64,000 nt of DNA from Metridium senile (Eukaryota; Cnidaria; Anthozoa; Actiniaria; Metridiidae), in NCBI GenBank assembly GCA_949775045.1, contig OX459100.1, positions 15,307,396 through 15,371,395 of the forward strand. Reading direction: 5' to 3'. This document shows positions 1 through 12,800 of the stretch, in pieces. The notes beneath the pieces were generated by a model that was not told the DNA's origin, did no database searches, and was given only the letters and a program-made list of their open reading frames with translations. Position 1 is the stretch's first letter; each line of letters starts with the position of its first letter. The translations under genes were made by a program, and so were the position numbers.

Positions 1-63
1 GCGTCTTAGTAAAATAAGTAATCGATAAGTAATCGATAATAGCGCCCGATTTTTTTTCAGCGC

Positions 64-286
64 CAGCACTAGCGATTTGCAGTCAGCGCTTTCGATTGGT
101 ATTTTAGCACTAGCGAGTGTAGTCAGCGCTTTCGATTGGTATTTTAGCACTAGCGATTTGTAGTCAGCGCTTTCGATTGGTATTTTAGCACTAGCGATTT
201 GTAGTCAGCGCTTTCGATTGGTATTTTAGCACTAGCGATTTGTAGTCAACGCTTTCGATTGGTATTTTAGCACTAGCGATTTGTAT
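64..286. repeat. 41-bp tandem repeat (about 5.5 copies)
   Basis: The motif TTTTAGCACTAGCGATTTG followed by TAGTCAGCGCTTTCGATTGG recurs with a 41-bp period (40 bp once). Copies begin near 65, 106, 146, 187, 228 and 269. They are nearly identical, so the expansion is recent. The array ends about 80 bp before the ATG at 367, so it could lie in a promoter, but no regulatory role is visible. Confidence 0.9.
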
Positions 287-366
287 TTTTGGCACAAAGG
301 GCTCTCCATATCTTTTGCATAGAACCGAGGCTCGTCCCCAATCTTCCTCATAAATACTATTCCAAA

Positions 367-612
367 ATGGCGGAAACGACGGAAACTGCCTTTGAACGAT
401 GGATGCAATTCTTTGATAGTGTTTTAAAGCTGCTGGACGATTGTGAATTGTACAGTGATGATCATGATGTGGCTACAAGAGAAAATATAGCTATTAGAAT
501 CGACTCAATTATCGGTTTTATTAAAAAAAGAGTCATGTGCAAATGCATAGACCTGTATGTAAATAAAAAAAATAAATGTATGCGAATGGATAAGAATTTA
601 GGTCAATGCTAA
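367..612 (+). CDS. Possible first exon or small ORF, unknown protein
   Basis: An open frame starts at an ATG inside AAAATGGCGGAAACG, a good initiation context that also resembles the AAnATGGCGGC (YY1-type) motif common at animal gene starts. It encodes up to 81 residues and begins MAETTETAFERWMQFFD. The first 55 residues look helical and acidic; the last part is lysine- and asparagine-rich and resembles non-coding AT-rich read-through. A possible splice donor (GTAAAT) lies at 558, so this may be a first exon whose partner is unclear. No family was recognised. It could belong to the gene whose exons are at 1687 and 2179, but that was not shown. Confidence 0.35.
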   Translation: MAETTETAFERWMQFFDSVLKLLDDCELYSDDHDVATRENIAIRIDSIIGFIKKRVMCKCIDLYVNKKNKCMRMDKNLGQC

Positions 613-1220
613 ATGACATGCTAAAAAGCAGGTATTCGTACCAACACATCAATTGAGGGAAGGTGTGTGTGGATGTAAGAGTTGTAGAGTGCAAGTCGTG
701 GAAAGTAAGTGTGAATAAGTGGAGTTTCAAATTGAGGTTGAATGGAACAAGTGTATATGTAGAGTAAACGGTGGTATGATAATGGTGAAAGAAATTCATA
801 AAAGAGAAGTGAGAATAAAAATATGTAATGAATAATAAATGATAATAATAATGATAATGAGTAAATAATAATAATAAATAAATATCTAAGAATAAAAAAT
901 AAGGTAAAAATAAAAATGTAAAAATAATGTAAAAATAACGATTCGCCATGTTTATAAAGCGCACGTGGGATGATTCCCGGCATGCTTTTGGATGCCAGTT
1001 TATACATAGCTAACCATTATTTATTCAAAACGTTTAAGATGTAAATCCATTAATTCCAAATGAACACTTCTCGTGAATTTTGGGACTTTCAGTTTATTTG
1101 ATTGTTTTATATGCTTACCGGCATTTAAAAACAGATATTTTAATGTTTATTTTATTTCCGTTACATTGTGGGTTTCTTGTGGGTTTCAAAAGAGCATTAT
1201 GGGATTTGTTGACAGAGATA
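613..1220. other. AT-rich intergenic or intronic gap
   Basis: No coding exon is visible. A purine-rich, TAA/AAT-rich stretch at about 760-940 opens long but meaningless reading frames on the minus strand. Confidence 0.6.
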
Positions 1221-1440
1221 TTTTTTGTTGAATGTGATCGTTACTGTTGAATGTGAAAATTGTTGAATGTGATTGCAGTCCTTGAATGTGATCGAAATTT
1301 ATTTGTTGAATGTGAAATTTGTGTTGAATGTGATAAATTTCCTTGAATGTGATCGAGATTTATGTTGAATGTGATAAAAATTTGTTGTTGAATGTGATTG
1401 CAATCCTTGAATGTTATCGAAATTAATTTGTTGAATTTTG
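1221..1440. repeat. TTGAATGTGAT degenerate tandem repeat
   Basis: The 11-bp core TTGAATGTGAT recurs about ten times at variable spacing. It is followed by combinations of CGAAATTTA or TGCAATCC, which suggests a two-part unit of roughly 40-60 bp that has decayed. Confidence 0.8.
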
Positions 1441-1686
1441 CAACAATCCGCTTTCCATAGTTTCCATGTCAGAAGTTGTACTTCGGAAAGCCCGAACGTA
1501 CTTCGGAAATTCCGAAAATGTCACGAATTATTTTGATTGGTAGACCGAAATGCAATCAGCCAATCAGATTGGATCATGACTGCATCAAAGCCAAAGCGAC
1601 CAAAGCCGACCAAAGCCATGCTCCATGGTCGCTCCATGCAAGTCGACTGATGCAATTCTGTCCGCCATTACACAGTTTTTGCAAAC

Positions 1687-2717
1687 ATGGATAATTTGGA
1701 CCAAAAACTAACACTTTTTATTCGTTTGGGTGTTAGGAATAAGGGTAAGTTTTGTTTGAACAATTATATAATTACTCTTCGCGGCAGATCATTTGAATCG
1801 GCGGCTCCAACGCAACGCTTTGGAACGCTTTGCCAATGTCATTACCACTAAGGTGCGGGATTGCAGAAACTTTATGCAAATTAATGCAAATTAGATGAAT
1901 CGCTAGTCGTTTTATTAAGAAATGTATTGGCTATGCATAATTTTTCTGCAATCCCGCACCTCACTCCTGGAATTATTTGTTATAGTAACTACGAATACGA
2001 GATTCTGCTGAAAGTAATAAAATTTAATGGAAAAAAGCGTATATTCCGAAGTTCGTGATTTGTGACAATTTATAAATTGTATATATGTTTATCAAATTTT
2101 ATAGTTCTTTGTTCTTTTAATTATTGTTAAGCTTGCTCAATTCGTCTGTATTAATTATTATTATTATTATTTTTTTAGATATTGACACCACTTCTGGTTG
2201 TGAGGGAACAGCAACGGCTGTGAAAAACAACCTGGCCAACAAGTTACATATGGCCTCCACCCCTTTTGGTTGTAAGGGAACAGCAACGGCTGTGAAAAAC
2301 AACCTGGCCAACAAGTTATATATGGCCTCCACCCCTTCTAGTCATGAGGGAACAGCAATGGCTGTGAAAAAAGATTACACCAGCATAGTAAATATGATCG
2401 AAAACCCTTCTAGTGTTCGTGAAGGAACAGTAACAGCTGTGAAATACGAATCATACTTATCTCAGTATTATGAGCAAAATGATTATGATCAAAAGCCTAC
2501 AAATACAACTTATCAGAATTGTAAACAATATGTCATGTGTTTATATTCTACTGGACTTAACAAAGGAAACAGTGTTCTTGGTCACATCAGATATCCTATG
2601 GCGAGCATAATGATCTTTGGTATTGTTTCTATTCTAATGAGTGTTATGTTGTGCTATGCACAGAAACTTTATTTAAATGTTACACAAAACATTGACAAGA
2701 ATAAAGAGTTTTTATGA
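1687..2717 (+). CDS. Unrecognised 198-aa repeat protein with C-terminal membrane segment
   Basis: Two exons join in frame. Exon 1 is 1687-1744 (ATG in AACATGG, donor GTAAGT). Exon 2 is 2179-2717 (T-rich tract then TTTAG; stop TGA). Together they encode 198 residues. After a leader starting MDNLDQKLTLFIRLGVRNK come four decaying ~24-residue repeats with core GTATAVKNNLANKL; the first two are nearly identical in DNA (72-bp unit). A serine/asparagine/tyrosine-rich linker follows, then one hydrophobic segment (about residues 152-174, core MIFGIVSILMSVMLC) and a ~20-residue tail. This suggests a tail-anchored or single-pass membrane protein. An alternative start at 2124 would read through the pyrimidine tract and give an isoleucine-rich signal-like N-terminus; I prefer the spliced model. 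No homologue was recognised, and a lineage-specific gene or decayed pseudogene is possible. Confidence 0.45.
2179..2430 (+). repeat. 72-bp coding tandem repeat (4 decaying copies)
   Basis: Copies starting near 2195, 2267, 2339 and 2411 share GGAACAGCAACGGCTGTGAA. Copies 1 and 2 are almost identical and copies 3 and 4 are diverged. The period is a multiple of three and preserves the reading frame. Confidence 0.8.
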
Positions 2718-3303
2718 AATATCATCTGACTTGTTTTTTCCATTGCAATTTAAATCCAATATCTTATGCCCACATAATAAAAATCTATAAGATTTATCAG
2801 ATATGTGTGTTCACCTTATTCAATATTAGTTACCATTTGACATGTTGCATTTGTTTTGCTATTTGTTACAAACTTATACAAATACACGTACTATGCCACT
2901 TTTTCAAATGTTAGTTTTGATAATATGATATGGAAAAGACAACCAGCGATTTTGCCGACCCCCTGAACGTAACTTTAATATGCATTTAATACTGTTGAAC
3001 CATACTGTATTGTCAGTCGGGCATTACAAGCACCCCAGAGTTACTCAATCACACCAAGGCACGAGTGAACGCTTTCTCAAAGCGTCTAGTTTAATATTAA
3101 ATGTAGTTCAAATAAGCGACCGTTGGTAACTATAAATACACGGAGATTACAAGCGAATACAAACGCGAATGATACTCTGCTGCCAATGGATAGACCTCTT
3201 TACCTTCCTTGTTTGTTGTCCCATTTCAGATCACGTGATGCTACCCTTGGAAATTGTTTCTTTCACATGTAAATGATATAACACGTTCATCATAAAAAGA
3301 ACA
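2718..3303. other. Intergenic, no gene seen
   Basis: AT-rich sequence following the stop codon at 2717. It would hold the 3' untranslated region of the upstream gene; no clear exon or repeat was identified. Confidence 0.5.
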
Positions 3304-3635
3304 ATACTCCAGTTTCGAGTTCTTCATTGCGCAGCCTTAGCCTCGATAGCGTGTGATATATTCTTTTGTATGTCATACAGTCCGTGGTAAGGAAGGGAAT
3401 GCAAGCATCAACAAAGAATAGAAATACCTAGGGTGTTATTGCTGCTCTTTGATTAATTAGCAAACAAGTAAGCCTCAATTGTTTGCTAAAGAGCAGCAAT
3501 AACACCCTAGGTATTTCTATTCTTTGTTGATGCTTGCATTCCCTTCCTTACCACGGACTGTATTACATACAAAAGAATATATCACACGCTATCGAGGCTA
3601 AGGCTGCGCAATGAAGAACTCGAAACTGGAGTATT
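3304..3635. mobile_element. MITE-like inverted repeat, TIR TACTCCAGTTTCGAG
   Basis: Two arms of about 160 bp (3304-3467 and 3480-3635) are near-perfect reverse complements around a ~12-nt loop. The ends read TACTCCAGTTTCGAGTTCTT. No transposase ORF is present, so this is a non-autonomous foldback element. Its GCCTCGATAGCGTGTGATAT segment recurs near 32140, 37940 and 60850. Confidence 0.8.
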
Positions 3636-3798
3636 CTCAAAGGAATGTCACATGGTCTGAAATGGGCAATTTGCATAAGGAGGTAAAGAGGTGTATTAGT
3701 CACTATCAAGTTGTAATGATGTATTGTTTCGTTTTCTATTTGATACTTCTGGTGGGTTGATATATTGACTAAATAGTTGTTTTTATTTCATGGTTTAA

Positions 3799-4023
3799 GG
3801 GACGGACCATTAGATTTTTGAGGGGGGGGCATTTTTTTTTTGCACAATATTTTTTTCCCACTCTAAGTTTGTGCACGAATTTTTTTTTCACCTTGCACGA
3901 TATTTTTTTTTTCAGAATACTTGCTGTGCTCGAATTTGTTTTTTCTCTTTAAGGCTGTGCTCGAAATTTTTTTGGGTATTTGCCCCCCCCCCCCCCCCCC
4001 CCCAAATCTAATGGTCCGTCCCC
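3799..4023. mobile_element. MITE with poly-G/poly-C core, TIR GGGACGGACCATTAGATTT
   Basis: The terminal inverted repeats GGGACGGACCATTAGATTT and AAATCTAATGGTCCGTCCC enclose a T-rich core with a G run on the left and a C run of about 22 on the right. It has the same architecture as the element at 11998-12248. Confidence 0.75.
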
Positions 4024-4191
4024 AAGTGCTTTTACTTCATTCCAGCAATATATATCTCAAACACAATGACGACACAATCAGGGCATCAAAAGTGCAATGC
4101 AACTTTATTTCCTAAATCCTTTTACCAGAATTGACATATTGTACACATACGAAGTCCTTCTTTACTACAAACAGTTGCTGCTAGAGTGATT

Positions 4192-4328
4192 TTTATATGA
4201 CCGTGGAAGAATCGGTAAACTAATAGTTATTACTAAACTCTGAATCTATTGTTTTCTTTTGTTTTTTACCAATTGAAGTACGAACTAAATAGTCGTTTTT
4301 CTTTCACGGTCAAATAAAAATCACTCTA
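4192..4328. mobile_element. Short inverted-repeat element
   Basis: The ends TAGAGTGATTTTTATATGAC and TCAAATAAAAATCACTCTA are complementary, with a further inner match around ACCGTG and CACGGT. No ORF. Confidence 0.65.
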
Positions 4329-4600
4329 TCACACTTATTTTCAAATGAACAATGGATTCAAGTAGAGGTTTTTTTTTACCAAAATTTGTATTTTGTCAAG
4401 AGCCTTGACTTGAATCCATTGTTTAAAAACATTCACATGTAACTATAATTATAATAGATATTGTCCCTTACATCATATTCCTAAATTGAGAATTTTATGA
4501 AAATATTGTTTTTATCTATTTACAAGGTGGGACAAAATTCCCAAGATCACGTGCTTGGTAATCTATAACTCTGTTTAAGAAAAGTACTTCAATCCCATAA

Positions 4601-4929
4601 TAGGCACTTGCACTAAGAAGTCATGTGACCCTATCTCCCTTAAATCAAGTAGCTTTGAGCCCCAATGGAGAAATAGTAGTAAATGTGATTTCAAGTAATT
4701 TCTTAAGATTCGTTTGGAAAATTCATTGGATGGCAAGCTCATGCCATACAAGGCGTTCTTCAAAACAAATCTTAAGAAAATGCCTTATTATATACCGCCA
4801 TTTCTCCTGTCCTCCATATTGCGAGCTGAAATTTTGCACCTATACTAATATAGGTGCTCTTTTCCATTTCTGGGGCTTTCTTTTCACAGAGCTGATTTAA
4901 GGGAGATGTGGTCATGTGACCTATTTGTG
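4601..4929. mobile_element. MITE with GTCATGTGACC near ends (family shared with 45436)
   Basis: The left end, TAGGCACTTGCACTAAGAAG then TCATGTGACCCTATCTCCC, is mirrored at the right by GGGAGATGTGGTCATGTGAC then CTATTTGTGCA. The body shares the ORF-free layout and internal TCACGTGACC-type palindrome of the element in MCAT intron 4. Confidence 0.65.
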
Positions 4930-5079
4930 CATGCCAACCATTACTTTCACTTATAATATACTGTACAAAATTACTCGATTCTGATTGGACGAGAGGAGTA
5001 CAATTAAATCGTAAATTATACTCTATAGAGTACCAATTAGTTTTTCAGTATATTATAAATAAAAAATCGCATGTTCTTG

Positions 5080-5215
5080 TACAATATGTAATTAATAGAT
5101 ACTCATGATGTTTTAAAAGTTATCAAATTGGACTTGTCTAAAAGGCCCGTCCAATTTTGAAAACTTTAAAAACATCACTCGTACCTATTAATTACAAATT
5201 GTACTCAAGATCTTG
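5080..5215. repeat. Imperfect inverted repeat
   Basis: TACAATATGTAATTAATAG and CTATTAATTACAAATTGTA flank a central AAAGGCCCGTCC, giving about 55-bp imperfect arms. Probably a decayed MITE. Confidence 0.55.
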
Positions 5216-5644
5216 CGATTTCCTATACATATTGCTAACAAACAAATTATTCATCATTTTCTAGTTTCAAAAACATTGATAAACTAGATAAATTAAATCT
5301 CCATTCTCCTTTGCCCATAAATTATGTGATATGCTATTTAATAATATGATTTTAATAATGCTTCATTTTGTGGGGCTACAAACTGTATTTTATACATTTT
5401 TATACATGTGTAATATCTTATGAGCTGTTTTTTTTCTTTACGATAACCAAAAAGCTACCATGCTATTCAAATGTGTTATTCTTCAGCATTTACAGCTGTT
5501 TTGTTAATGACAGATATTTTGATGTTGAAACCAAAAGACAGAAGTATTGAAATATTAGCATACATGTATCTTTCTTCTTGAATTAGAGGCTGCAAAGTAT
5601 TTCAGTGAACTTTTGGTGCCTTCTTCGTGTGATGGAAACCTAAA

Positions 5645-5720
5645 GCCTGCGTCACATGATCCAGACTTTTTCTTGGTTAAGTCCTTAACCAAGAAAAAGT
5701 CCATATGTGATGCAGGCTAG
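5645..5720. repeat. Compact hairpin with GCCTGCGTCACATG ends
   Basis: GACTTTTTCTTGGTTAAG is followed after 2 nt by its exact reverse complement, inside outer arms GCCTGCGTCACATG and CATATGTGATGCAGGC. It looks like a very small MITE. Confidence 0.7.
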
Positions 5721-6297
5721 AAACCTATTGCATGTTTTTAGCTACATTCTATCATTCAAAACATTTTTGCTGTATGTCATTTGTATTTATAGTGGATAAC
5801 ACCAAGCATTCATCATAAAAGGAGTGCCAGATCTACAGCTTACAATAGCCATTCATGCCGATAATTTATGCACTTGTAGCATCAAGGAAACTAAAGATTG
5901 TTTTAAAAGCAGATTGTTTTCTAGACTGATTCCATAGGTGAGTCAAAGTTCACTTTCTGTCAGAACTTTACTATCTTTTAGTGGACTGGTTATATAATTA
6001 TATAATCAACAAAATATTTTGACAAGAGTAAACCTTTTTTATAGAATCAGTCTTAGTAATTGTTTTCACAAAAAATCCTTTGAATGATTATAATTTGCTT
6101 TGGTAAAAAATAAATAAAGTTATAAAGACTGTTAAGGTATAAAGCTAAAAACTACTGATTGTCTTAAAGTCATCATCATAAAGAATAAATGCAGTTATTT
6201 TAGAGTACAAACATTCAAAGCGTGAAACATAAATAGTACTAAATAGTGATAGTTTATGCTAATTCTGTTGTTTAATTAGCACTATTTAGTTCTAATT

Positions 6298-6447
6298 AGT
6301 AGAGTGAAGTCATTTAACCTGTGAAATAGATATTAGACTAATACACCTTAGCAGTCTCTAATTCCATTGTTTTCTTTTGAGTCTATTTGACTATTACACT
6401 TTAGCAAGCAATTTCTATTTCACGGGTTAAATGCCTTCACTCTACTA
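6298..6447. mobile_element. MITE-like inverted repeat
   Basis: TAGTAGAGTGAAGTCATTTA and TAAATGCCTTCACTCTACTA form the ends. Inner arms carry CCTGTGAAATAGA and its complement. No ORF. Confidence 0.7.
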
Positions 6448-6806
6448 CTTGTTTCACGGGTATATTATTTGCACTCTAACTTATTGAAGTTAAAATCAAT
6501 AGAGTATACCTTTATAAATTTATACAATCCTTTGAGTGATATTCTGTTCTTTAATACACTTGCATGTAGTCCATCATAGAACAAAGAATCACATGCATTG
6601 TTGCATGTATGCTGTAGCCAGTCATAACAAGCTTTATATATTTATTGTTAGAGGCAGTGAATATAGCACATAAACTCTCCTTCAAACACCAGTCCTTGCA
6701 TGTCTTCCACTACAACTTACAATATAAATTTGAATTTTTTGATTTTCTGATTTTGCGATTCTATTTTAATACAAAATGCACTGACTGTGTATTTAGCATT
6801 AATACA

Positions 6807-9800
6807 TTAGTTGGCTAACACTTCATTGTGTTGTGGAACAAGAGAGGTAAAAAATGTTGATATGAAGCTCACAATGACTCTAAACGTTGATGGGCCTGGT
6901 GGTGGTGGTGGCGGTGCTGGTTGTACCGTCTCTATTGTTTCATCTTCTTCACTATTGTGCTCTCCTTGTTCTGTGTTATCTGTTTCATCCTGAAATTGTA
7001 TCATAATCATTGCTATTGCTCTGATTGACATTTGTAATGGACCTTTGTACATACTGCCTGCCTGTCAGTCAGTCAGTCAGTCAGTCAGTCAGTCAGTCAG
7101 TCAGTCAGTCAGTCAGTCAGTCAATAAAACAATAAATAAATAAATAAACTTAAGAGCCATGTTGGTTTGAATTGCAACAGTGTTTCAAAAACAAATATGC
7201 TTAATTTTCTCAAACTTCAAATCTCTTTCACATATGTTACATATGTCCCATATTAGGGCTGGATCTAGTATTTCGTCCAATCACTCACGATTTTAGCAAT
7301 GGCGTATACGAATCGTATACGACTAGTCGTGCGCGTGTGAATGGTACCTACTACATATTGTAGGCAAATCGTATACTACAGTCGTAGGTCAAAATCGTAT
7401 CGTGTAAATCGGCCTTTAAAGCACTACTTTATTACTATATCTTACATTTTGTACAGCTTCTTGATCTTGAGGTTGTTGATCTTCTTGTTGCTGTTGCTGT
7501 GGTTGAGGGTTGTTTACTTGGACTGAAAAGACATTACACAACACATTAATTACAGAAAGATTTCAGTTAAAAACAATATATAATTCATGCAAAAATTCAC
7601 ATTTGTGACAAGTTCTTCAAATCTCCTACAGATTTTGTCCTGATTTGCATAATGAAAGTTTTAACTTGAATTTTCTGGGCAGATTTAATTTTGTCTTGAC
7701 AATTTTAGTAAAATATTAAAGAACTAATGTTGGAGTACTATACAATATTTGTGTCCAAACTTGTATATTACAGACCAGCCATATACACCTACTTGCAAGA
7801 ACGTTGTCATACGCAAAAAGAACATTTGTATTTAGTGGGTTAGGAATAAATTAAAAGTACAAAAGATGATCACTGAAGCTGAACTCTTTCTTTTGTACTT
7901 TTAATTTATTCCTAACACACTAAATACAAATGTTCTTTTTGCGAATGACAACGTTCTTGCAAGTAGGTGTATATTGTATATAGTACTAAATAAACCTCAC
8001 CTATTGGTTGTTGGTTTCTGAATCTAAGCAGCCATTGGAATGCACCCCATTGATACATGTATATTAATAGAACTGACACAATCAACATAAGGAACCGTCC
8101 AGTAGATGAATAGAACCATACTATACTCAGTAATATGGCCACACGACATAATGTATAAATCTTATCCAACCAATCATGGTTCACATTTTCTTCTTCATCA
8201 TCATCATTTGCAATGCCACCCTGTGCGTTCATTCGTACTTCTTGATTTCTGGGCTGTGCTGGTTGTTGTTGAGGAGCATTGACTTGTTCTCTGGGTGGAG
8301 CTGCTTGTGGTTGAGCTGCAGGAGTCTGAGGGGTTGTTGGTTGCTGTGGTTGAGGTTGTGGTATTACTGGATTTATTGGACCTGGGTGTCGTTGATATGG
8401 CCAATATGGCATTTGCCTGTTACAATACACAGAATACAGAACTTTACTCACTTTTAATATAGAATATATATATACACCATATATTTTTAGGGGCCCGCCT
8501 CATTGGGACCACGAGTCTGTTTATCGTGTTCCCTCACTGTTTACAATTGCAGTTTTATTCTTATTTTGTATTCAATGTTTGTACATAGTTTGTAATTGTT
8601 TTAGGTGAAATCTTCTTTCGCCGTTTGACAATAATATACCAGGCGTTCCTCGCCGTAAGTTCTAGTTGTAGTTCTATAAACTCTTTTGATTGGTCTAAAA
8701 AGCATCCAATCACATGCCAAATTTAGCGGAAAATTTCTTCATTTTGCATCAAAATAATATTGATAATAGATAATAATACATGTATGCAAATAAGCATTTC
8801 CGCACTATTTGCTAAATTGTCTGCACTTTCTAAAGGTTTTTCCTGCACTTTTTCAGATGCCCTGTTTCTAGGACTTTTAGAGAATAGTTTATACAAATAG
8901 AGTAAATATGAATGAATCACTTACATGTTAGGAGGCATAAACATAACATTGGCCTGCTGATAATTAGCGGCAGCCATTTGATGCTGTTGGTACATTTGCT
9001 GCATGTGCTGCATCCATAACTGATGGCTTAGTTGATGTTGTGGAGATGGGAACATAGGAGTCTGGAAATTATACTGTCCATTGGGTGACCACATAGGATG
9101 GCTGGAAATATAGTCAAATATGATCATAAAATATATAAATAAACCCTTTTTAACAAGGGCCCGCAGTAATTGGCCTTGCTGTTGCGGGTTCCCTGCCCAC
9201 CCTAGTTTAAGTATTTAATATGTAATCTTCCTTTGTGTTTTTGGGCAAAGCTAATAAAATAAAACATATAATGGCCTGGGCAAAAGGCTTCAACATTTGC
9301 TTCAACATAAGTTTGATTTTGTTGAACGCTCTCAAGCATGTTAAGGCCTGGGATTTTCGGAAATCTTTGAAAAATGATTTCTCATTCACTCTTTAATGCA
9401 CAAAGCTGAAATTTGGTTTTCTGTTCACAATTGGGTTCATCAAAGATTTGGTGGTGATGTTGATGACAGAAAGTGGTCACGTGACCATTAAGGCCGAAAA
9501 ATAGAAAATTTAAAATGGGCCGGTTAGAAACATTTTCTTTAAAAGTAAAAACTATGTTAAAACATTGTATTCATGCTTCTCTCTCTCATTGCCCTTCGTT
9601 TGGATGTCATTCATACTCTGATTTGGAGAAATCTTAATAATTGTTAATTTAGCCTTAGGTCACGTGACCTGTTTTGCCTTATAACTCGCATACCTTGTAC
9701 GATGGACAATCAAACGAGGCGGATTTCGAAAGACCTTCAAAAATGCATTGTTTTCACATAATTTTTAATATATTGCAAAATAGTTCTAACCGGCCCATTT

Positions 9801-12800
9801 TTAAATTTCTATTTTTTCGCCTTAATGGTCACGTGACCACTTTATGTCAACATTCTCACCACTAAACTATTGATCAGCCCAAATATGAATATTAATCTGA
9901 ATTTCAGCTTTGCACTTGACAACACAAGCAAGAAATTATTTTTTTTTAAAAAACCGAAAATCCCAGTCCTTAACATGCTTGAGCTGTAGAATGGTTGTTG
10001 CAATTGAAAGATGTTAAAATGGTGCGGCAAACAGCTTCAACATTTCCATATTGATTCAACAAAATCAAATGGATATTAATTAAAGCAAATGTTGAAGCTG
10101 TTTGCTGGGCTTAAAGTTTTCTAGCCTGACACAAGTATCCTAATAATTGGGGAGACTAAATATTTTAACACACAACTTTGCTCATGTGTGGAAAAAAATG
10201 GATAAAACCTGTGTCAACACATCAAACAAACTAATTTATAATCTATGCCTGAGCTGGACCAAGGTTAAGGCAATTCAATAATTGTTTTATTAATATATAA
10301 CATATTGTTTTAGAGAAAATGAAGGAACATAATTACTTCATGTTGAAGTCTTTTTGAGCAACAATGACAGTGGACACTAAATGGATATTTTCCCCCATAT
10401 TTCCTCTCTCCAATAAATGATTATTCAAATAATACATAAATAATTAGTTTTTAGACCATGTGTACCTTGGCATAAACATTGGCGAAGGTGGAGTGTTGTG
10501 TCCTCGATATCTCAGTCCACCATTGGTCGGTTGGGTTGTAGTGATAGGGGTAGGTGTTGACGTGACATTTGTTGATGAGCTGGCCATTGTTGCGCTGGGT
10601 TCCTACATGCACATCAATCAATATTAGTAAACAGCTCTATAGCACATGTATGTGCATTTTATGTTACTCTTTAAGCTCAAGCAATCTCTTTACTTGACAT
10701 TATAAAATAATTGGCAAAGTACATGCATGTTGATTGGCTAAAAGACTGCTTGATGAGGGCATGAAACACATTCATGTCATTCTTGAGCATGTGAAAGTCA
10801 TTCTTATACATGTCCAAACACTCAACTTTGTCTCATGTTTGGACTGATCTGCTGTAAAATTCTCCCACACACACATTAGTTTTCATAAGCGTTTGAAACA
10901 CAGAAAATTTTTAAGGATACTCGAGGCATTGTTTCTGCTCATCATTTCAGCGCATGGCCAGGAATGCCTGGATTATTTTGTTTCTATTTGCTAATGAAAC
11001 TTCTATGATGGTCATATTTCCACTTTCTGCCTGTGAACCTCCTTAATTATTTTACAAACAATGACTATACATTATGTAACTTTGTTTATGCAATGGAGCA
11101 GCATTTATTAAATGTTATGTGCTTCAAGAATAGTACTAACCATTGATGTTGATGACGTTGAAGGTGATGCTTCATTGCTTGAGGGTGGACAGACAAGGTG
11201 GAGTGTGTGAAGTTTACCATCCTGATGCTGAGAAAACAAACAAACACATTATTACAAGCATTGAAATTAAGAGGACTGGCAAGGTACTTTTTTCAGGGTT
11301 AATTGGAGTAAACAATGTATAGAAATTCCAATCTAATTATCCAATAGAACATACAATGTGAAATTTAGAAAACCAGGATTTGTACACCATAAAACAGATA
11401 GTGTAATACCAGCATAAATAATCAATAGAAACCAATCATCAGAAAACTAATCGATAAATCGATATTAATATATTTATTTAGTTGATTAGTATCAATAATC
11501 GATGCAAATTGATATGAGAATGATAATGAGAATTCTTTGAACATTAAATATATATTCTTACAGTGTATTGATTTTTATCAATTTCAATAAAAATTGATTA
11601 ATTATTATCAAAAGTATTTTATGTTATTATACACTTATTGCATTCATCCTATCCCATTATGGCAGAATATTTAAGTCAAGAATTCAATATTGAGAAAGAC
11701 CGAAGGTCGAGCATAATATTGAATTCAAGACTTAAATATCTGCCATAATGGGCGAGAATGAATCCTATTTGTGTTTTTTAATACCGAACAAATAATTGTT
11801 TATATTGAGTAAACATTTAAAATGTTGCAGTCCAATAGGCTGCTGCCAAATACTGCAAAATAATGGATCTTCACGTGACTAAAATATGGAGATTGGAGGA
11901 TTATTTGTGAGGTATAATAATGATTTTTATCAAAGTTATTGATTATTTACGCCTGAAGTAAACGATGACACAAGTTGCAGCAAGTTTTCACTCTGAAGGG
12001 ACCGGTAATTATTTACATAATTTTTTGTGAGAACTCAAAATTTAGTGCCCCCCCCCCCCCCCCAATAACTAAGACTTCCAGTATAATAAATGGAGCAAAA
12101 TGTTACATACTCTATCAAGTATTAATGAAAGTTATGCAAAAACATTTTTTGGGGGCCTATACAATTTTTTTTGACCCCCCCTTTTTTAGTGCACAAAAAT
12201 GTTTGCTCCCCCCCCCCCCCCCCCCCCCTGTAAATAATGACCGGTCCCTAATGTTAGGAATATTAATTTCTTCAATTTATAAATTAATAAAGATTAGTAA
12301 CCAATTTCTCATCATCATCATGCATGATAACATGTCAACCAGTCATGAGTGCACACTAACTGGTATTTCATATCAAAACATTTGGATATTTTTCAATAAT
12401 TTATTAATTCACAGCCTGAAATTATAAGAAATGACTATAAAAATGCTTATAATATGCCAATGAAAACAATTTCAAATCCGTTTATCGGCAGCTATAAACA
12501 TGTATAAAATACAAACAAATGGCTTGTCGTCTGGGATGGAAGATTAGGAGATAAAACGTGTTGAAACAAAAACAAGTTATATCAAGTAATACAAGTAATA
12601 TTAAAAGATTCAACTTCATGGACTTGATTTTTGCCAATGTGATGTTAGTTCACCAAACTAACCAACAAGACAAGGAAAGCTTTCCATGTTTCTAATGAAT
12701 TTTACATTCGTTCGTGAGGAAAGGGACCAAGAAGTAGTATTACGAAAATAAAAAAAAAATATAATTTTGATGTTTATCCAACTGTTCGTTCGCTACGTAT

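Noticed and set aside
533..1007. Tyr/Phe/Leu-rich minus-strand frames
   Set aside because: Low-complexity AT-rich DNA with no splice or start support.
2124..2200. Signal peptide MLSLLNSSVLIIIIIIFLD for the 198-aa protein
   Set aside because: The isoleucine run is the TTATTATTA/T tract preceding the splice acceptor; the spliced start at 1687 fits in phase and has a better initiation context.
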